Positions 32,579-41,662 of a DNA stretch of 64,000 nt are shown here, piece by piece. The stretch comes from Aeromonas taiwanensis. Lineage in GTDB: Bacteria > Pseudomonadota > Gammaproteobacteria > Enterobacterales > Aeromonadaceae. Positions within the stretch are counted from its first letter, which is position 1. Each line of letters begins with the position of its first letter. The stretch is from assembly GCF_000820165.1 (NCBI RefSeq), contig NZ_CDDD01000059.1, positions 33,931 through 97,930 on the forward strand, written 5' to 3'. Both the position numbers and the translations under genes were made by a program. The notes beneath the pieces were generated by a model, which worked only from the letters and a program-made list of their open reading frames with translations, ran no database searches and was not told the origin of the DNA.

Positions 32579-33724
32579 TTACTCGTCCATAAAGAGTTCG
32601 AGCAGCACGTTGAGGTAGCGATGGCCGAGGGGGGTGAGCTGCCAGCTGTCGCCGAGATCCTCGATAAGCTCCTTGCTTTGAGCGATGGTCAGCATGGTTT
32701 CTACCCGCTCCAATTCAAGGCCGGTGTAGGCCTCGAACTCCGCCTTGGGGGCCGGTTCAAACAATCTGAACCGGTTCATGAAGTACTCGAGCGGCAGATC
32801 GTCCGCGCTCACCTGCCACTGCTCGTCCAGATAGGGGCGGCTCGGGTCCAGATAGCCTTTCGGGTGCTTCACCTTGGCGGTGCGCAGGATCTGCTGGTTG
32901 GCGAGGTCCGTCACCTTGCCGTGGGCGCCGCAGCCGATCCCCAGATAGTCGCCGAAGCGCCAGTAGTTGAGGTTGTGGCGGCACTGGTAGCCCGCCTTGG
33001 CATAGGCCGAGATCTCGTACTGCTGATAGCCCTGGGCGGTCAACATGGCGTGGCCCTGCTCGTAGATGTCCCACAGGGTGTCATCTTCCGGCAGTTTGGG
33101 CGGCTTGGAGGCAAACGCCGTGTTCGGCTCTATGGTGAGCTGATACCAGGAGAGGTGCGGCGGCGCGCAGTCGATGGCCTGCTGCAGGTCATAGAGGGCA
33201 TCGTCCAGGCTCTGATCCGGCAGGCCGTGCATCAGATCCAGGTTGAAGGTGGGAAGCGCGATGGCGTGGGCCAGTTCGGCCGCCTTGCGCGCTTCCTCGG
33301 GGCCGTGGATGCGGCCGAGGCGGGTCAGCTTCTCTTGCTGGAAGCTCTGCACCCCGATGGAGATGCGGTTGATGCCGGCCCGCTGGAAGCCGGCGAACTT
33401 GTCCGCCTCCACCGTGCCCGGGTTGGCCTCCATGGTGATCTCGCAGTCCGCCGTCAGGGGAATGCGTGCGCGCACCCCGTCCAGCAGGGCCTGCATGGCC
33501 GCCACGGAGAGCAGGCTCGGCGTGCCGCCACCGATAAAGATGGAGGAGAGCGGCCGTCCCTGGGCCCAGTGCAGGTCTTGCTCCAGATCCTCCAGCAGGG
33601 CCGCCACGTACTCGAGGTGGGGCAGCTCCCCCTTCTGGGCGTGGGAGTTGAAGTCGCAATAGGGGCACTTCTGGACACACCAGGGCACGTGGATATAGAG
33701 GGAGAGGGGCGGCAGTTGCAGCAT
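32579..33724 (-). CDS. hemW: HemW, radical-SAM heme chaperone
   Basis: Coproporphyrinogen-III-oxidase-like protein that delivers heme to respiratory proteins. From the ATG at 33724 it has 381 residues beginning MLQLPPLSLYIHVPWC. The iron-sulfur motif CVQKCPYC is visible at residues 16-23. GGGTPSLL and NPGTVEADKFAGFQRAGINR are family motifs. An upstream in-frame ATG at 33838 would add 38 unconserved residues. It is downstream of rdgB on the same strand, a conserved pairing. Confidence 0.94.
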   Translation of the reverse strand: MLQLPPLSLYIHVPWCVQKCPYCDFNSHAQKGELPHLEYVAALLEDLEQDLHWAQGRPLSSIFIGGGTPSLLSVAAMQALLDGVRARIPLTADCEITMEANPGTVEADKFAGFQRAGINRISIGVQSFQQEKLTRLGRIHGPEEARKAAELAHAIALPTFNLDLMHGLPDQSLDDALYDLQQAIDCAPPHLSWYQLTIEPNTAFASKPPKLPEDDTLWDIYEQGHAMLTAQGYQQYEISAYAKAGYQCRHNLNYWRFGDYLGIGCGAHGKVTDLANQQILRTAKVKHPKGYLDPSRPYLDEQWQVSADDLPLEYFMNRFRLFEPAPKAEFEAYTGLELERVETMLTIAQSKELIEDLGDSWQLTPLGHRYLNVLLELFMDE

Positions 33725-33857
33725 GGAGTTTCCAGTATTCAAAAAATCAAAAGGGGTCGGGTGGCCCTGGCTGCCGATGACAACGGGCCGGGCGCCGCCA
33801 AAGAAACGGGGGCCGACGGCCCCCATTGTAGATGACAACGCGGCTGGAGGCAGCGCT

Positions 33858-34454
33858 TTAGTTGACCGCCGCCAGGGCTGCTTTGAGTTTGGCCAGGGCC
33901 TGGCCGCGGTGGCTGAGCTGGTTCTTCAGCTCGGCCGGCATCTGGGCTGAGGTGCAGTCGTGGTCGGGGACGAAGAACACGGGATCATAGCCAAAGCCGT
34001 GCTGACCGCGGGGCTCGTCGATGATCATCCCCTCCCAGCTCGCCTGGCAGATGAGGGGGGTGGGGTCGTCGGCGTGGCGCATGTAGACCAGCACGCACCA
34101 GAAGCGGGCGCTTTTCAGGTAATCCGGGGCGCCCTTGAGCTCGGCCAGCAGCTTGTCGATGTTCTCCTTGTCGCTGGCACCAACGCCGGCAAAACGGGCG
34201 GAGTAGACGCCGGGACGGCCGTGCAGCAGATCCACTTCCAGGCCGGAGTCGTCGGCCACGGCGGGCAGGCCGGTGACGCGGGCGGCGTGACGGGCCTTGA
34301 TGATGGCATTCTCGACGAAGGTGGTGCCGGTCTCATCGGCATCGGAGACTGAAAACTCGCTCTGCGGGATCACCTGGATCTTCATATCGGCCAGCATGGC
34401 GGCCAATTCCTTCACCTTTTTCTGGTTCCCTGTTGCCAGGACAAGCTTGTTCAT
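33858..34454 (-). CDS. rdgB: dITP/XTP pyrophosphatase (RdgB/HAM1)
   Basis: House-cleaning enzyme that removes ITP, dITP and XTP. The ATG at 34454 gives 198 residues starting MNKLVLATGNQKKVKEL, with the TGNxxK substrate loop. DDSGLEVDLLHGRPGVYSAR is the catalytic segment, and GQHGFGYDPVFF follows, all diagnostic. An upstream frame extension to 34619 lacks conservation. It is co-directional with hemW, separated by 133 bp. Confidence 0.96.
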   Translation of the reverse strand: MNKLVLATGNQKKVKELAAMLADMKIQVIPQSEFSVSDADETGTTFVENAIIKARHAARVTGLPAVADDSGLEVDLLHGRPGVYSARFAGVGASDKENIDKLLAELKGAPDYLKSARFWCVLVYMRHADDPTPLICQASWEGMIIDEPRGQHGFGYDPVFFVPDHDCTSAQMPAELKNQLSHRGQALAKLKAALAAVN

Positions 34455-34686
34455 CACACACCTCCGCAAAAATAATCTGCGCATTCTATGCGGGGGCGGG
34501 GCCGAGTAAAAGCGCAATTGTCCGATGCTGGGTTTCGTTCGGGCTACAATCTGTCCGGCGTGACAGGTAGATAAAATACATCTTTCCCGTAGGGAATAAC
34601 CGAAGTGATTAAATACCATTTCAATTCATTACTGTGAGTCAGTAGACTCGCGCACCAATCGATATTCCTAGGGCTTGAGGTGACTG

Positions 34687-35850
34687 ATGCCATTGATTCT
34701 TCTGCTTGTACTCCTGGTGTTGTTCAGCCCGCTGGCCATCGACATCTACCTGCCCGCCATCCCGCAGATGGCCGAGCAACTGGGGGCCGAAGTGACCCTG
34801 ATGCAGGGCACCATTACCTGGTTCCTGTTCAGCATGGGGATGGGACAGTTGCTGGTGGGGCCGCTCGCCGATCGCTATGGCCGCAAACCCGTGGCCCTGG
34901 GCGGCGTGCTGCTTTATGGCCTGAGCGCGCTGGGCGCCGGTTTTGCCGCCAGCCTAGGTGAGCTGATGCTGGCGCGGGTGTTGCAAGGCCTGGGGGCCTG
35001 TGCCACCTCGGTTGCTGCCTTCTCCGTGGTACGTGACAGCTATGGCCCCAAGAAGAGTGGCCAGATGATCTCCTACCTGAACGGCGCCATCTGCTTCATT
35101 CCCGCGCTGGCCCCTCTGCTGGGTGGCTGGCTCACCGCCAAGGCCGGCTGGTCGGCGAACTTCTGGTTTATGGCCGGGTACGCCGTCGTGGTCGGCAGCT
35201 GGCTGCTGTGGCGGATGCCGGAGACTCGCCCGGAAGAGACCAGCAGCAGCGGCCCGCTCATCAGCTGGTCCCGCTACAGCCCGGTGCTGCGCTCCCCGAG
35301 CTTCCTGTTCAACGCGGCCCTGTGCATGCTGGCGATGGCGGTGATCCTGGCCTATGTCACCGCGGCGCCGGTGCAGCTGATGGTGAAGCTGGGTCTGGAC
35401 ATGAACGGGTTCAGCTACTGGTTCACTGCCAATGCTGTCCTCAACATCCTGGCCTGCTTCCTGGCTCCTCGCTTCATCGCCAGGGTAGGGCCGAGACGGA
35501 CCCTGCGCCTCGGCCTGCTGGTGCTGCTGATCTCCGCCATCTCCCTGACGCTGGCCATGCACATCCCGCATCCGCTGGCCATGATGGGGCCGGTGTTCCT
35601 CTCCAGCATCGGCTTCGCCATGATCCTGGGCGCCGCAGCCGGCATGGCCCTGGCTCCTTTCGGCCACTGCGCCGGCACGGCGGCGGCCCTGCTCGGTCTG
35701 TTCCAGATGAGTGGCTCTGGCGCCCTGGTGGGGCTCACCGGTGCCTTGATGCCGGATCCCCTGAGCCAGCTGGCCCTGCACATGTGGCTGTTGCTGCCCC
35801 CCTTGCTGGTACTGATGACACGTCAGGGGCGGCGCTTGTGTTTGCAATAA
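34687..35850 (+). CDS. Bcr/CflA-family multidrug MFS exporter
   Basis: Twelve-helix proton antiporter of the DHA1/Bcr-CflA group. The 387 residues start MPLILLLVLLVLFSPLAIDIYLPAIPQMA, whose DIYLPA is a family hallmark. GPLADRYGRKPVAL is the MFS motif A between helices 2 and 3. RVLQGLGACATSV is the motif associated with drug/proton antiport. Likely substrates (for example bicyclomycin or sulfonamide-type drugs) cannot be read from sequence. A GAGGTGACTG site precedes the ATG. Confidence 0.88.
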   Translation: MPLILLLVLLVLFSPLAIDIYLPAIPQMAEQLGAEVTLMQGTITWFLFSMGMGQLLVGPLADRYGRKPVALGGVLLYGLSALGAGFAASLGELMLARVLQGLGACATSVAAFSVVRDSYGPKKSGQMISYLNGAICFIPALAPLLGGWLTAKAGWSANFWFMAGYAVVVGSWLLWRMPETRPEETSSSGPLISWSRYSPVLRSPSFLFNAALCMLAMAVILAYVTAAPVQLMVKLGLDMNGFSYWFTANAVLNILACFLAPRFIARVGPRRTLRLGLLVLLISAISLTLAMHIPHPLAMMGPVFLSSIGFAMILGAAAGMALAPFGHCAGTAAALLGLFQMSGSGALVGLTGALMPDPLSQLALHMWLLLPPLLVLMTRQGRRLCLQ

Positions 35851-35873
35851 ATCCTGTGCTCTGATGAGCACAC

Positions 35874-35899
35874 TCAGGGGGCCTTGAGCCCCCTTCTCT
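35874..35899 (+). terminator. Terminator-like hairpin after the MFS gene
   Basis: AGGGGGC, CTTGA and GCCCCCT form a stem followed by TCTCTTT. It is only moderately strong. Confidence 0.5.
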
Positions 35900-35956
35900 T
35901 TATGCAGGCGATGGCTCGCCTGCTCCCCATGACATGCTACCCGTGGAGACAACCGC

Positions 35957-37006
35957 ATGAGCCACACAATCAACGCCGCCCTGGTGGGTTATGGCTTCGC
36001 AGGGCAGACCTTTCATGCCCCCTTTCTGACTACCACCCCCGGTCTCGCCCTGCGCTGGGTGGTGAGCCGGGATGCCGCCAAGGTGCAGGCCGAGTTGCCC
36101 GGTTGCCTCGTCGGTTCCCTTGACGAGGTGCTGGCGGACGACACCGTGGATCTGGTGGTGATCGCCACGCCGAACGACACCCATGCTCCCATCGCACGCC
36201 AGGCTCTGCTGGCGGGCAAGCACGTGGTGATCGACAAGCCGTTCGCCCTGGATCTGGCAGAGGCCGAGGCGCTGGTGGTGCTGGCCGAGGAGCAGCAGCG
36301 CCTGCTCAGCATCTTCCACAACCGGCGCTGGGACGGGGACTTTCTCACCGTGCGCCGCCTGCTGGCGGAGGGGGCGCTGGGACAGATCGCCCAGTTCGAA
36401 TCCCATTTCGACCGTTATCGCCCCGAAGTGCGCCAGCGCTGGCGCGAGGCGGGTGGCCCGGGCTCCGGCCTCTGGTTCGATCTCGGCCCCCATATCCTGG
36501 ATCAGTCCCTGCAGCTGTTCGGCCAGCCTGACTGGATCCAGGCCGATCTCGCCCGGCAGCGCCCGGGGGCGCTGAGCGACGACTACTTCCACGTGGTGCT
36601 GGGCTACGGCGAGAAACGGGTCATTCTGCACGGCAGCTGTCTGGTTTCCGCCACCATGCCCCGTTTCGTGGTGCACGGCAGCGAGGGCTCCTTCATCAAG
36701 TTCGGCATGGACGTGCAGGAAGAGCAGCTCAAGCAGGGCAAGCGCCCTCCGGCGGCGGACTGGGGTGCGGATCCGCAGCCCGGCCAGCTCAGCCGGATCC
36801 GGGACGGCGAGCTTGTGCAGCAGACCCTGGCCGGTGAGGCGGGGGACTACGGCGCCTACTACCGCGCGGTCTGTGCCGCCATCAAGGGAGAAGGGGCCAA
36901 CCCTGTGCCCGCCCCCGAGGCGCTGGCGGTGATGGCGCTGCTGGATCTGGCCAGGGAGAGCGACAGCCAGGGGCGGCGTCTTCCTTGTCAGAAGCTGTCT
37001 GATTGA
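35957..37006 (+). CDS. Gfo/Idh/MocA-family oxidoreductase (YdgJ-like)
   Basis: NAD(P)-dependent dehydrogenase of 349 residues. The N-terminal Rossmann fold shows LVGYGFAGQTFHAP and the family motif TPNDTHAPIARQAL, with EKP-type Lys in HVVIDKPFAL near residue 95. The second half contains SIFHNRRWDGDFLT and WREAGGPGSGLWFDLGPH, with the likely catalytic His, closely resembling E. coli YdgJ. The substrate is probably a sugar or inositol derivative, but this is not shown. No catabolic genes adjoin it. Confidence 0.88.
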   Translation: MSHTINAALVGYGFAGQTFHAPFLTTTPGLALRWVVSRDAAKVQAELPGCLVGSLDEVLADDTVDLVVIATPNDTHAPIARQALLAGKHVVIDKPFALDLAEAEALVVLAEEQQRLLSIFHNRRWDGDFLTVRRLLAEGALGQIAQFESHFDRYRPEVRQRWREAGGPGSGLWFDLGPHILDQSLQLFGQPDWIQADLARQRPGALSDDYFHVVLGYGEKRVILHGSCLVSATMPRFVVHGSEGSFIKFGMDVQEEQLKQGKRPPAADWGADPQPGQLSRIRDGELVQQTLAGEAGDYGAYYRAVCAAIKGEGANPVPAPEALAVMALLDLARESDSQGRRLPCQKLSD

Positions 37007-37311
37007 GGCGATTTAACGGCTCGACGGGCGGAAGGTAAAATGACAATTTTTGAGTATCATTCGACTCTAAGTTGGTGTTTTGTTGTCTCGTCTTGCGAGT
37101 TTGTGGGTGCTTTATATTAATATTTGTCGTTAAAGTAGTTTCTCTTATCAAAGCAACGAGAAAATATCATTGTGATACGCGTTTTCATCGGGCGCGTATG
37201 GAGATATATTTCGCGCGCCTTCGGGCTCATGCCGGTGGTTTTTCTGCCGGGAGCCGGGGCGCTGTGATGGTCATTCACACCATCTCTCCATCTTTTTTTG
37301 AGGGTATGCAC
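37007..37311. other. AT-rich leader region before the lipoprotein gene
   Basis: No gene is seen. The first 180 bases are AT-rich, unlike the neighbours. The region contains TATCATTGTGATA, a short palindrome, and a 7-bp stem ATACGCG/CGCGTAT around 37173-37199. It presumably holds the promoter and 5' leader of the lipoprotein gene. Confidence 0.4.
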
Positions 37312-37557
37312 ATGAACAAAGTACTGGTAGCCGGTATCCTGGGTCTGATGTTGACCGCCTGTGGTCAGAAAGAAGAAGCCGCCGCGCCGGCCGCTACTCC
37401 GGCTGCAGAAGTTGCTGCCACTGTTGAGAACGCCGCTAGCGAAGCGTCTGCTACCGTCGAGAAGGCTGCTTCCGAAGCGACCGCTACTGTCGAGAAGGCT
37501 GCTGCTGACGTAGCCGAGAAGGCTGAAGCCGCAGTGAGCGATGCCAAGGCCAACTAA
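37312..37557 (+). CDS. Small Ala/Glu-rich lipoprotein
   Basis: An 81-residue predicted lipoprotein. The signal MNKVLVAGILGLMLTAC ends in an LTAC lipobox with Cys at 17. The mature part is almost entirely Ala, Glu, Val and Lys, in repeats of the type ATVEKAASEA, which suggests an amphipathic helix or coiled coil like small periplasmic linker lipoproteins. The start at 37312 has GAGGG at good spacing; an ATG six bases upstream abuts it too closely. No function can be assigned. Confidence 0.75.
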   Translation: MNKVLVAGILGLMLTACGQKEEAAAPAATPAAEVAATVENAASEASATVEKAASEATATVEKAAADVAEKAEAAVSDAKAN

Positions 37558-37568
37558 GCCAGCACCTC

Positions 37569-37612
37569 ATTGAAAAACGGGCCCGGCGCGAGAGCGCCGG
37601 GCCCGTTTTTTT
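37569..37612 (+). terminator. Strong terminator after the lipoprotein gene
   Basis: AAACGGGCCCGGCGC, a short loop and GCGCCGGGCCCGTTTTTTT form a stem of about 14 bp with a T7 tail. It may also serve nfeD from the other side. Confidence 0.92.
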
Positions 37613-37633
37613 ATGGCCGGGAGGCGGGCCCGC

Positions 37634-38089
37634 TCAGGGCAGCGGCTCCACCAGCAGAATATGGGAGTCATGCCCCGTCACCCTGACCCTGGTGCCCGCA
37701 GGGAGCGACTGACCGCAGCGCACCGTCCAGACGGTGTCATCCAGATGGACCCGGCTCATGCCCTGGCTGACGTCGTCCAGCAGGGTCAGCTCCCGCCCCA
37801 GATAGCTCTGCATCCGCTCGTTGATGGGGGCGGCGGCGTCCTGCCCGGAGCGATCCCGGCGGTGCTGCCAGCGCCACCAGGCCCAGGTGGTGAGCAGGGA
37901 CTGCACCGCAAACAGCAGCAGTTGCGCCTGCCAGCCGAAGGGCCAGACCAGCAGCAGGAGCCCCACCTCCAGGGCGGCGATGCCGGTCCAGAGCAGAAAG
38001 CCCACCGACCCCAGCACCTCGATGGCCAGCAGCACGAAGCCGAGCCCCAGCCAGTGCCAGTGGGTCAGCCCCTCGAACAGGGCTGTCAT
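37634..38089 (-). CDS. NfeD-family membrane protein
   Basis: A 151-residue protein with an N-terminal pair of hydrophobic helices (residues about 12-65) and a C-terminal OB-fold-like domain ([20 protein letters not shown]). This is the short NfeD form (like E. coli YbbK-partner YbbJ). NfeD proteins pair with SPFH proteins and are thought to help membrane organisation. Here the start overlaps the end of qmcA by 4 bp, supporting a complex. Confidence 0.88.
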   Translation of the reverse strand: MTALFEGLTHWHWLGLGFVLLAIEVLGSVGFLLWTGIAALEVGLLLLVWPFGWQAQLLLFAVQSLLTTWAWWRWQHRRDRSGQDAAAPINERMQSYLGRELTLLDDVSQGMSRVHLDDTVWTVRCGQSLPAGTRVRVTGHDSHILLVEPLP

Positions 38090-39006
38090 GACTTGCCGCC
38101 CTTGTCATCCTTGAACAGCTCGGCCATGCCGGCCACGGCGCCGATCAGGCTGCCCGCCTCCAGCGGCATCATCACCACCTTGCTGTTGGGGCCTTCACCG
38201 ATGCGGGCCAGGGCCTCGGTGTATTTCTGGGCCACGAAGTAGTTGATGGCCTGCAGATCCCCTTCGGCGATGGCTTTTGACACCATGTGGGTCGCCTTGG
38301 CTTCCGCCTCGGCGGCCCGCTCCCGCGCTTCGGCGGCGAGGAAGGCGGCCTGACGCTCGCCCTCGGCTTTGAGGATCTGGGACTGCTTCTCCCCCTCCGC
38401 TTTCAGGATCTTGGACTGGCGCACCCCTTCGGCCTCCAGCACCTCGGCCCGTTTCTGGCGTTCGGCCTTCATCTGGGCGTTCATGGCTTCGACCAGCGCC
38501 AGCGGCGGACGTACATCCTTGATCTCGATCCGGGTCACCTTGATGCCCCAGGGGGCGGTGGCCGCATCCATGGTGCGCAGCAGCTTCTCGTTGATGGTGT
38601 CGCGCTGGGAGAGCATCTCGTCCAGCTCCATGGCGCCGAGTACGGTCCGCATGTTGGTCATGGTCAGGTTGCGGATGGCGCTGGTGAGATCGTTGACTTC
38701 ATAGCCCGCCTTGCGGGCATCCACCACCTGCACGAAGCTGATGGCGTCTATGGTGACGTTGGCGTTGTCCCGGGAGATCACCTCCTGGGCCGGGATGTCC
38801 AGCACCTGCTCCATCATGATGATCTTGTGGCCGATGCGATCGATGTAGGGGATCAGCAGGTTGAGGCCTGGCGAGAGGGTGCGGGTGTAGCGGCCGAAGC
38901 GCTCTACGGTCCAGTTGAAACCCTGCGGCACTATCTTTATCCCTGCGCTCAGGGTGGCGAGTACCAGGAATATGAAGATCCCCAATACAATCAATGACTC
39001 ATTCAT
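38086..39006 (-). CDS. qmcA: QmcA-type SPFH/stomatin protein
   Basis: A 306-residue membrane-anchored SPFH protein. One N-terminal helix is followed by the SPFH domain ([24 protein letters not shown]), including [20 protein letters not shown] coiled-coil region with repeated [16 protein letters not shown] units follows, as in stomatin-like proteins. It likely forms oligomeric membrane scaffolds and affects membrane-protein quality control. It is co-transcribed with the NfeD gene. Confidence 0.9.
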   Translation of the reverse strand: MNESLIVLGIFIFLVLATLSAGIKIVPQGFNWTVERFGRYTRTLSPGLNLLIPYIDRIGHKIIMMEQVLDIPAQEVISRDNANVTIDAISFVQVVDARKAGYEVNDLTSAIRNLTMTNMRTVLGAMELDEMLSQRDTINEKLLRTMDAATAPWGIKVTRIEIKDVRPPLALVEAMNAQMKAERQKRAEVLEAEGVRQSKILKAEGEKQSQILKAEGERQAAFLAAEARERAAEAEAKATHMVSKAIAEGDLQAINYFVAQKYTEALARIGEGPNSKVVMMPLEAGSLIGAVAGMAELFKDDKGGKS

Positions 39007-39137
39007 GATTAAGCTCCTTATGAAACACTTTCACTAGCCTAGGGTCTGGCGCCATCCACCACAAGGGATTCATATCCCTTTGCCGCAATACGGCTTTACT
39101 AATTACCAAAACGCATTAAAGAGCATTTTTTATTATT

Positions 39138-39165
39138 TTGAGGGATAAGCGCTCCTGCCTATAGT
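39138..39165 (+). promoter_or_regulatory. Promoter of cysG
   Basis: TTGAGG (39138-39143) and TATAGT (39160-39165) with 16 bp spacing, 37 bp before the cysG start and just downstream of an AT-rich stretch, a likely place for CysB control. Confidence 0.5.
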
Positions 39166-39201
39166 CGCCCCAGATGTCGCGATGCCGAGGAGTGGGCCCT
39201 G

Positions 39202-40626
39202 ATGGATTATTTACCTATGTTTGCCAGGTTGGAAGGCCGCCCGGTACTGCTGGTGGGCGGGGGCGAGGTTGCCCTGCGCAAGGCGCGCCTGCTGCTGGCG
39301 GCAGGTGCCCGCCTGACCCTGGTCTCCCCCGAGCTCGACCCCGGCTTCCACGAATTTGCCGGCCGCTTCACCCATCTGGCGGAGCGCTTCGAGCCTGCCC
39401 ATCTGGCGGGCCAGATCCTGGTGGTGGCCGCCACCGACGATCTCGAAGTGAACGGCCTGGTCTATCAGAGCGCCACCGAGCGCGGCCTCTTCGTGAACCT
39501 GGTGGACGACCCCGAGCGCTCCAGCTTTATCTTCCCCTCCATCATCGATCGCAGCCCCATCGTCGTGGCCGTCTCCAGCGGTGGCAAAGCCCCCGTGCTG
39601 GTGCGCCTGCTGCGCGAGCGGCTCGAGAGCCTGCTGCCCCGCCACCTCGGTGGTCTGGCCGAGCTCTCCGGTCGGGTGCGCAGCCGGGCCAAGCAGGTGC
39701 TGGCTTCCCTCTCCGATCGCCGCCGCTTCTGGGAGCGCGCCTTTGCCTCCAACACCCTGGCCGGTCTGATTGAGAAAGAAGATTGGCAAGGTGCCGAGCA
39801 GTGGCTGAACGAGGGGCTGGACAAGGCCCGGACCGAGGTGGGCGAGGTGGTACTGGTAGGGGCGGGCCCGGGTGATCCTGGCCTCCTGACTCTCAAGGCG
39901 CTGCAACAAATTCAACAGGCCGAGGTGGTGCTTTATGACCAGCTGGTCTCCGCCGAGATCCTGGACCTGGTGCGCCGCGATGCGACCCTGGTGTCGGTCG
40001 GCAAGAAGGCGGGGGCCCACAGCGTGCCCCAGGAAGAGACCAACCGCCTGCTGGTGGAATACGCCAGGGCGGGCAACCGGGTGGTGCGGCTCAAGGGGGG
40101 CGATCCCTTCATGTTCGGCCGTGGCGGCGAGGAGCTGGAAGTGCTGGCAGAGGAGGGCATCCCCTTCTCCGTGGTGCCCGGCATCACGGCGGCGGCCGGT
40201 GCCACCGCCTATGCCGGCATTCCGCTCACCCACCGCGACCATGCCCAGAGCGCCGTCTTCATCACCGGCCACTGCCAGAAGGAGGGCAAGGAACCGGACT
40301 GGCAGCAGCTCGCCACCACCAACCAGACCCTGGTTATCTACATGGGGCTGATGCGCTCCGAGCACATCCAGCAGCAGCTGGTGAGCCATGGCCGTGGCCA
40401 GAGCACCCCCATCGCCATTATAGAGCGGGGCACCACGGCCCGTCAGCGCGTGCTGACCGGCACCTTGGCGGAGCTGGCCGAACTGGCCGCCCAGGCGGTG
40501 AGCCCCTCCCTTATCGTCATCGGCGAGGTGGTTTCCCTGCGCAAACAGCTGGCCTGGTTTGGCGAGGCGGCGCAAGGGCGAGAGGCCGACAGCGGCCACG
40601 AGCTCAAGCTGGTGAGCCTGGCCTGA
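39202..40626 (+). CDS. cysG: Siroheme synthase CysG (trifunctional)
   Basis: Makes siroheme, the cofactor of sulfite and nitrite reductases, from uroporphyrinogen III. The 474 residues fuse two modules. The N-terminal NAD-dependent precorrin-2 dehydrogenase/ferrochelatase has LLVGGGEVALRKARLL. The C-terminal SUMT methyltransferase starts at VVLVGAGPGDPGLLTLKA near residue 217, with LKGGDPFMFGRGGEE and VVPGITAAAGATAYAGIPLTHR. It is the first gene of the cys cluster, as in vibrios. An AGGAG site precedes the ATG. Confidence 0.97.
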   Translation: MDYLPMFARLEGRPVLLVGGGEVALRKARLLLAAGARLTLVSPELDPGFHEFAGRFTHLAERFEPAHLAGQILVVAATDDLEVNGLVYQSATERGLFVNLVDDPERSSFIFPSIIDRSPIVVAVSSGGKAPVLVRLLRERLESLLPRHLGGLAELSGRVRSRAKQVLASLSDRRRFWERAFASNTLAGLIEKEDWQGAEQWLNEGLDKARTEVGEVVLVGAGPGDPGLLTLKALQQIQQAEVVLYDQLVSAEILDLVRRDATLVSVGKKAGAHSVPQEETNRLLVEYARAGNRVVRLKGGDPFMFGRGGEELEVLAEEGIPFSVVPGITAAAGATAYAGIPLTHRDHAQSAVFITGHCQKEGKEPDWQQLATTNQTLVIYMGLMRSEHIQQQLVSHGRGQSTPIAIIERGTTARQRVLTGTLAELAELAAQAVSPSLIVIGEVVSLRKQLAWFGEAAQGREADSGHELKLVSLA

Positions 40627-40729
40627 GGCCGAGACGCGAATCGATTTGACGGTGCTGCCCAGGCGGCACCGAACTGAACCCAGACCGCGCCCCGACCAGG
40701 CGCGAGCGCAATGAACCGAGGACCCAGAC

Positions 40730-41638
40730 ATGGACCGTGAAAGATTGACCCATCTGCAGCAACTGGAAGCCGAGAGCATCCACATTATCCGCGAGGTGGC
40801 TGCCGAATTTGAAAACCCGGTGATGATGTACTCCATCGGCAAGGACTCCTCCGTCATGCTGCACCTGGCCCGCAAGGCCTTCTACCCGGGCAAGATCCCC
40901 TTCCCTCTGCTGCACGTGGACACCAACTGGAAGTTCAAGGAGATGATCAAGTTCCGGGACGAGACCGCCAGGAAGTACGGGCTGGATCTTATCGTTCACA
41001 AGAACCCGGACGGGCTCGCCATGGACATCAACCCCTTCGTCCACGGCAGCAGCAAGCACACCGACATCATGAAGACCGAGGGGCTCAAGCAGGCGCTCAA
41101 CAAATACGGCTTCGATGCCGCCTTCGGCGGTGCCCGCCGCGACGAGGAGAAGTCCCGGGCCAAGGAGCGGGTCTACTCCTTCCGCGACAAGTCCCACCGC
41201 TGGGATCCCAAGAACCAGCGCCCGGAGCTGTGGCGCGTCTACAACAGCCAGGTCAACAAGGGTGAGAGCATCCGGGTCTTCCCGCTCTCCAACTGGACCG
41301 AGCTGGATATCTGGCAATACATCTATCTCGAGAACATCGACATAGTGCCGCTCTATTTCGCGGCCATGCGTCCCGTGGTGGAGCGCGGCGGCATCAAGAT
41401 CATGGTGGATGACGATCGCATGCCCATCGGCCCGGAAGATGAAGTGAAACAGGAGCTGGTGCGCTTCCGTACCCTCGGCTGCTACCCGCTGACCGGGGCC
41501 ATCGAGTCCAACGCTACCACCCTGCCGGAGATCATCGAAGAGATGCTGCTGACCACCTCGAGCGAGCGGCAAGGGCGACTCATCGACCACGATCAGGCCG
41601 GCTCCATGGAGCAGAAGAAGCGTCAGGGCTATTTCTAA
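40730..41638 (+). CDS. cysD: Sulfate adenylyltransferase subunit 2 CysD
   Basis: ATP-PP-loop subunit that makes adenosine 5'-phosphosulfate with CysN. The 302 residues include the PP-loop [18 protein letters not shown] near residue 40, [11 protein letters not shown], and [17 protein letters not shown]. The C-terminus ends EQKKRQGYF as in CysD proteins. It follows cysG by about 100 bp and precedes cysN by 24 bp. Confidence 0.98.
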   Translation: MDRERLTHLQQLEAESIHIIREVAAEFENPVMMYSIGKDSSVMLHLARKAFYPGKIPFPLLHVDTNWKFKEMIKFRDETARKYGLDLIVHKNPDGLAMDINPFVHGSSKHTDIMKTEGLKQALNKYGFDAAFGGARRDEEKSRAKERVYSFRDKSHRWDPKNQRPELWRVYNSQVNKGESIRVFPLSNWTELDIWQYIYLENIDIVPLYFAAMRPVVERGGIKIMVDDDRMPIGPEDEVKQELVRFRTLGCYPLTGAIESNATTLPEIIEEMLLTTSSERQGRLIDHDQAGSMEQKKRQGYF

Positions 41639-41662
41639 AAAAATGTTCTAAGGAATCGCATC

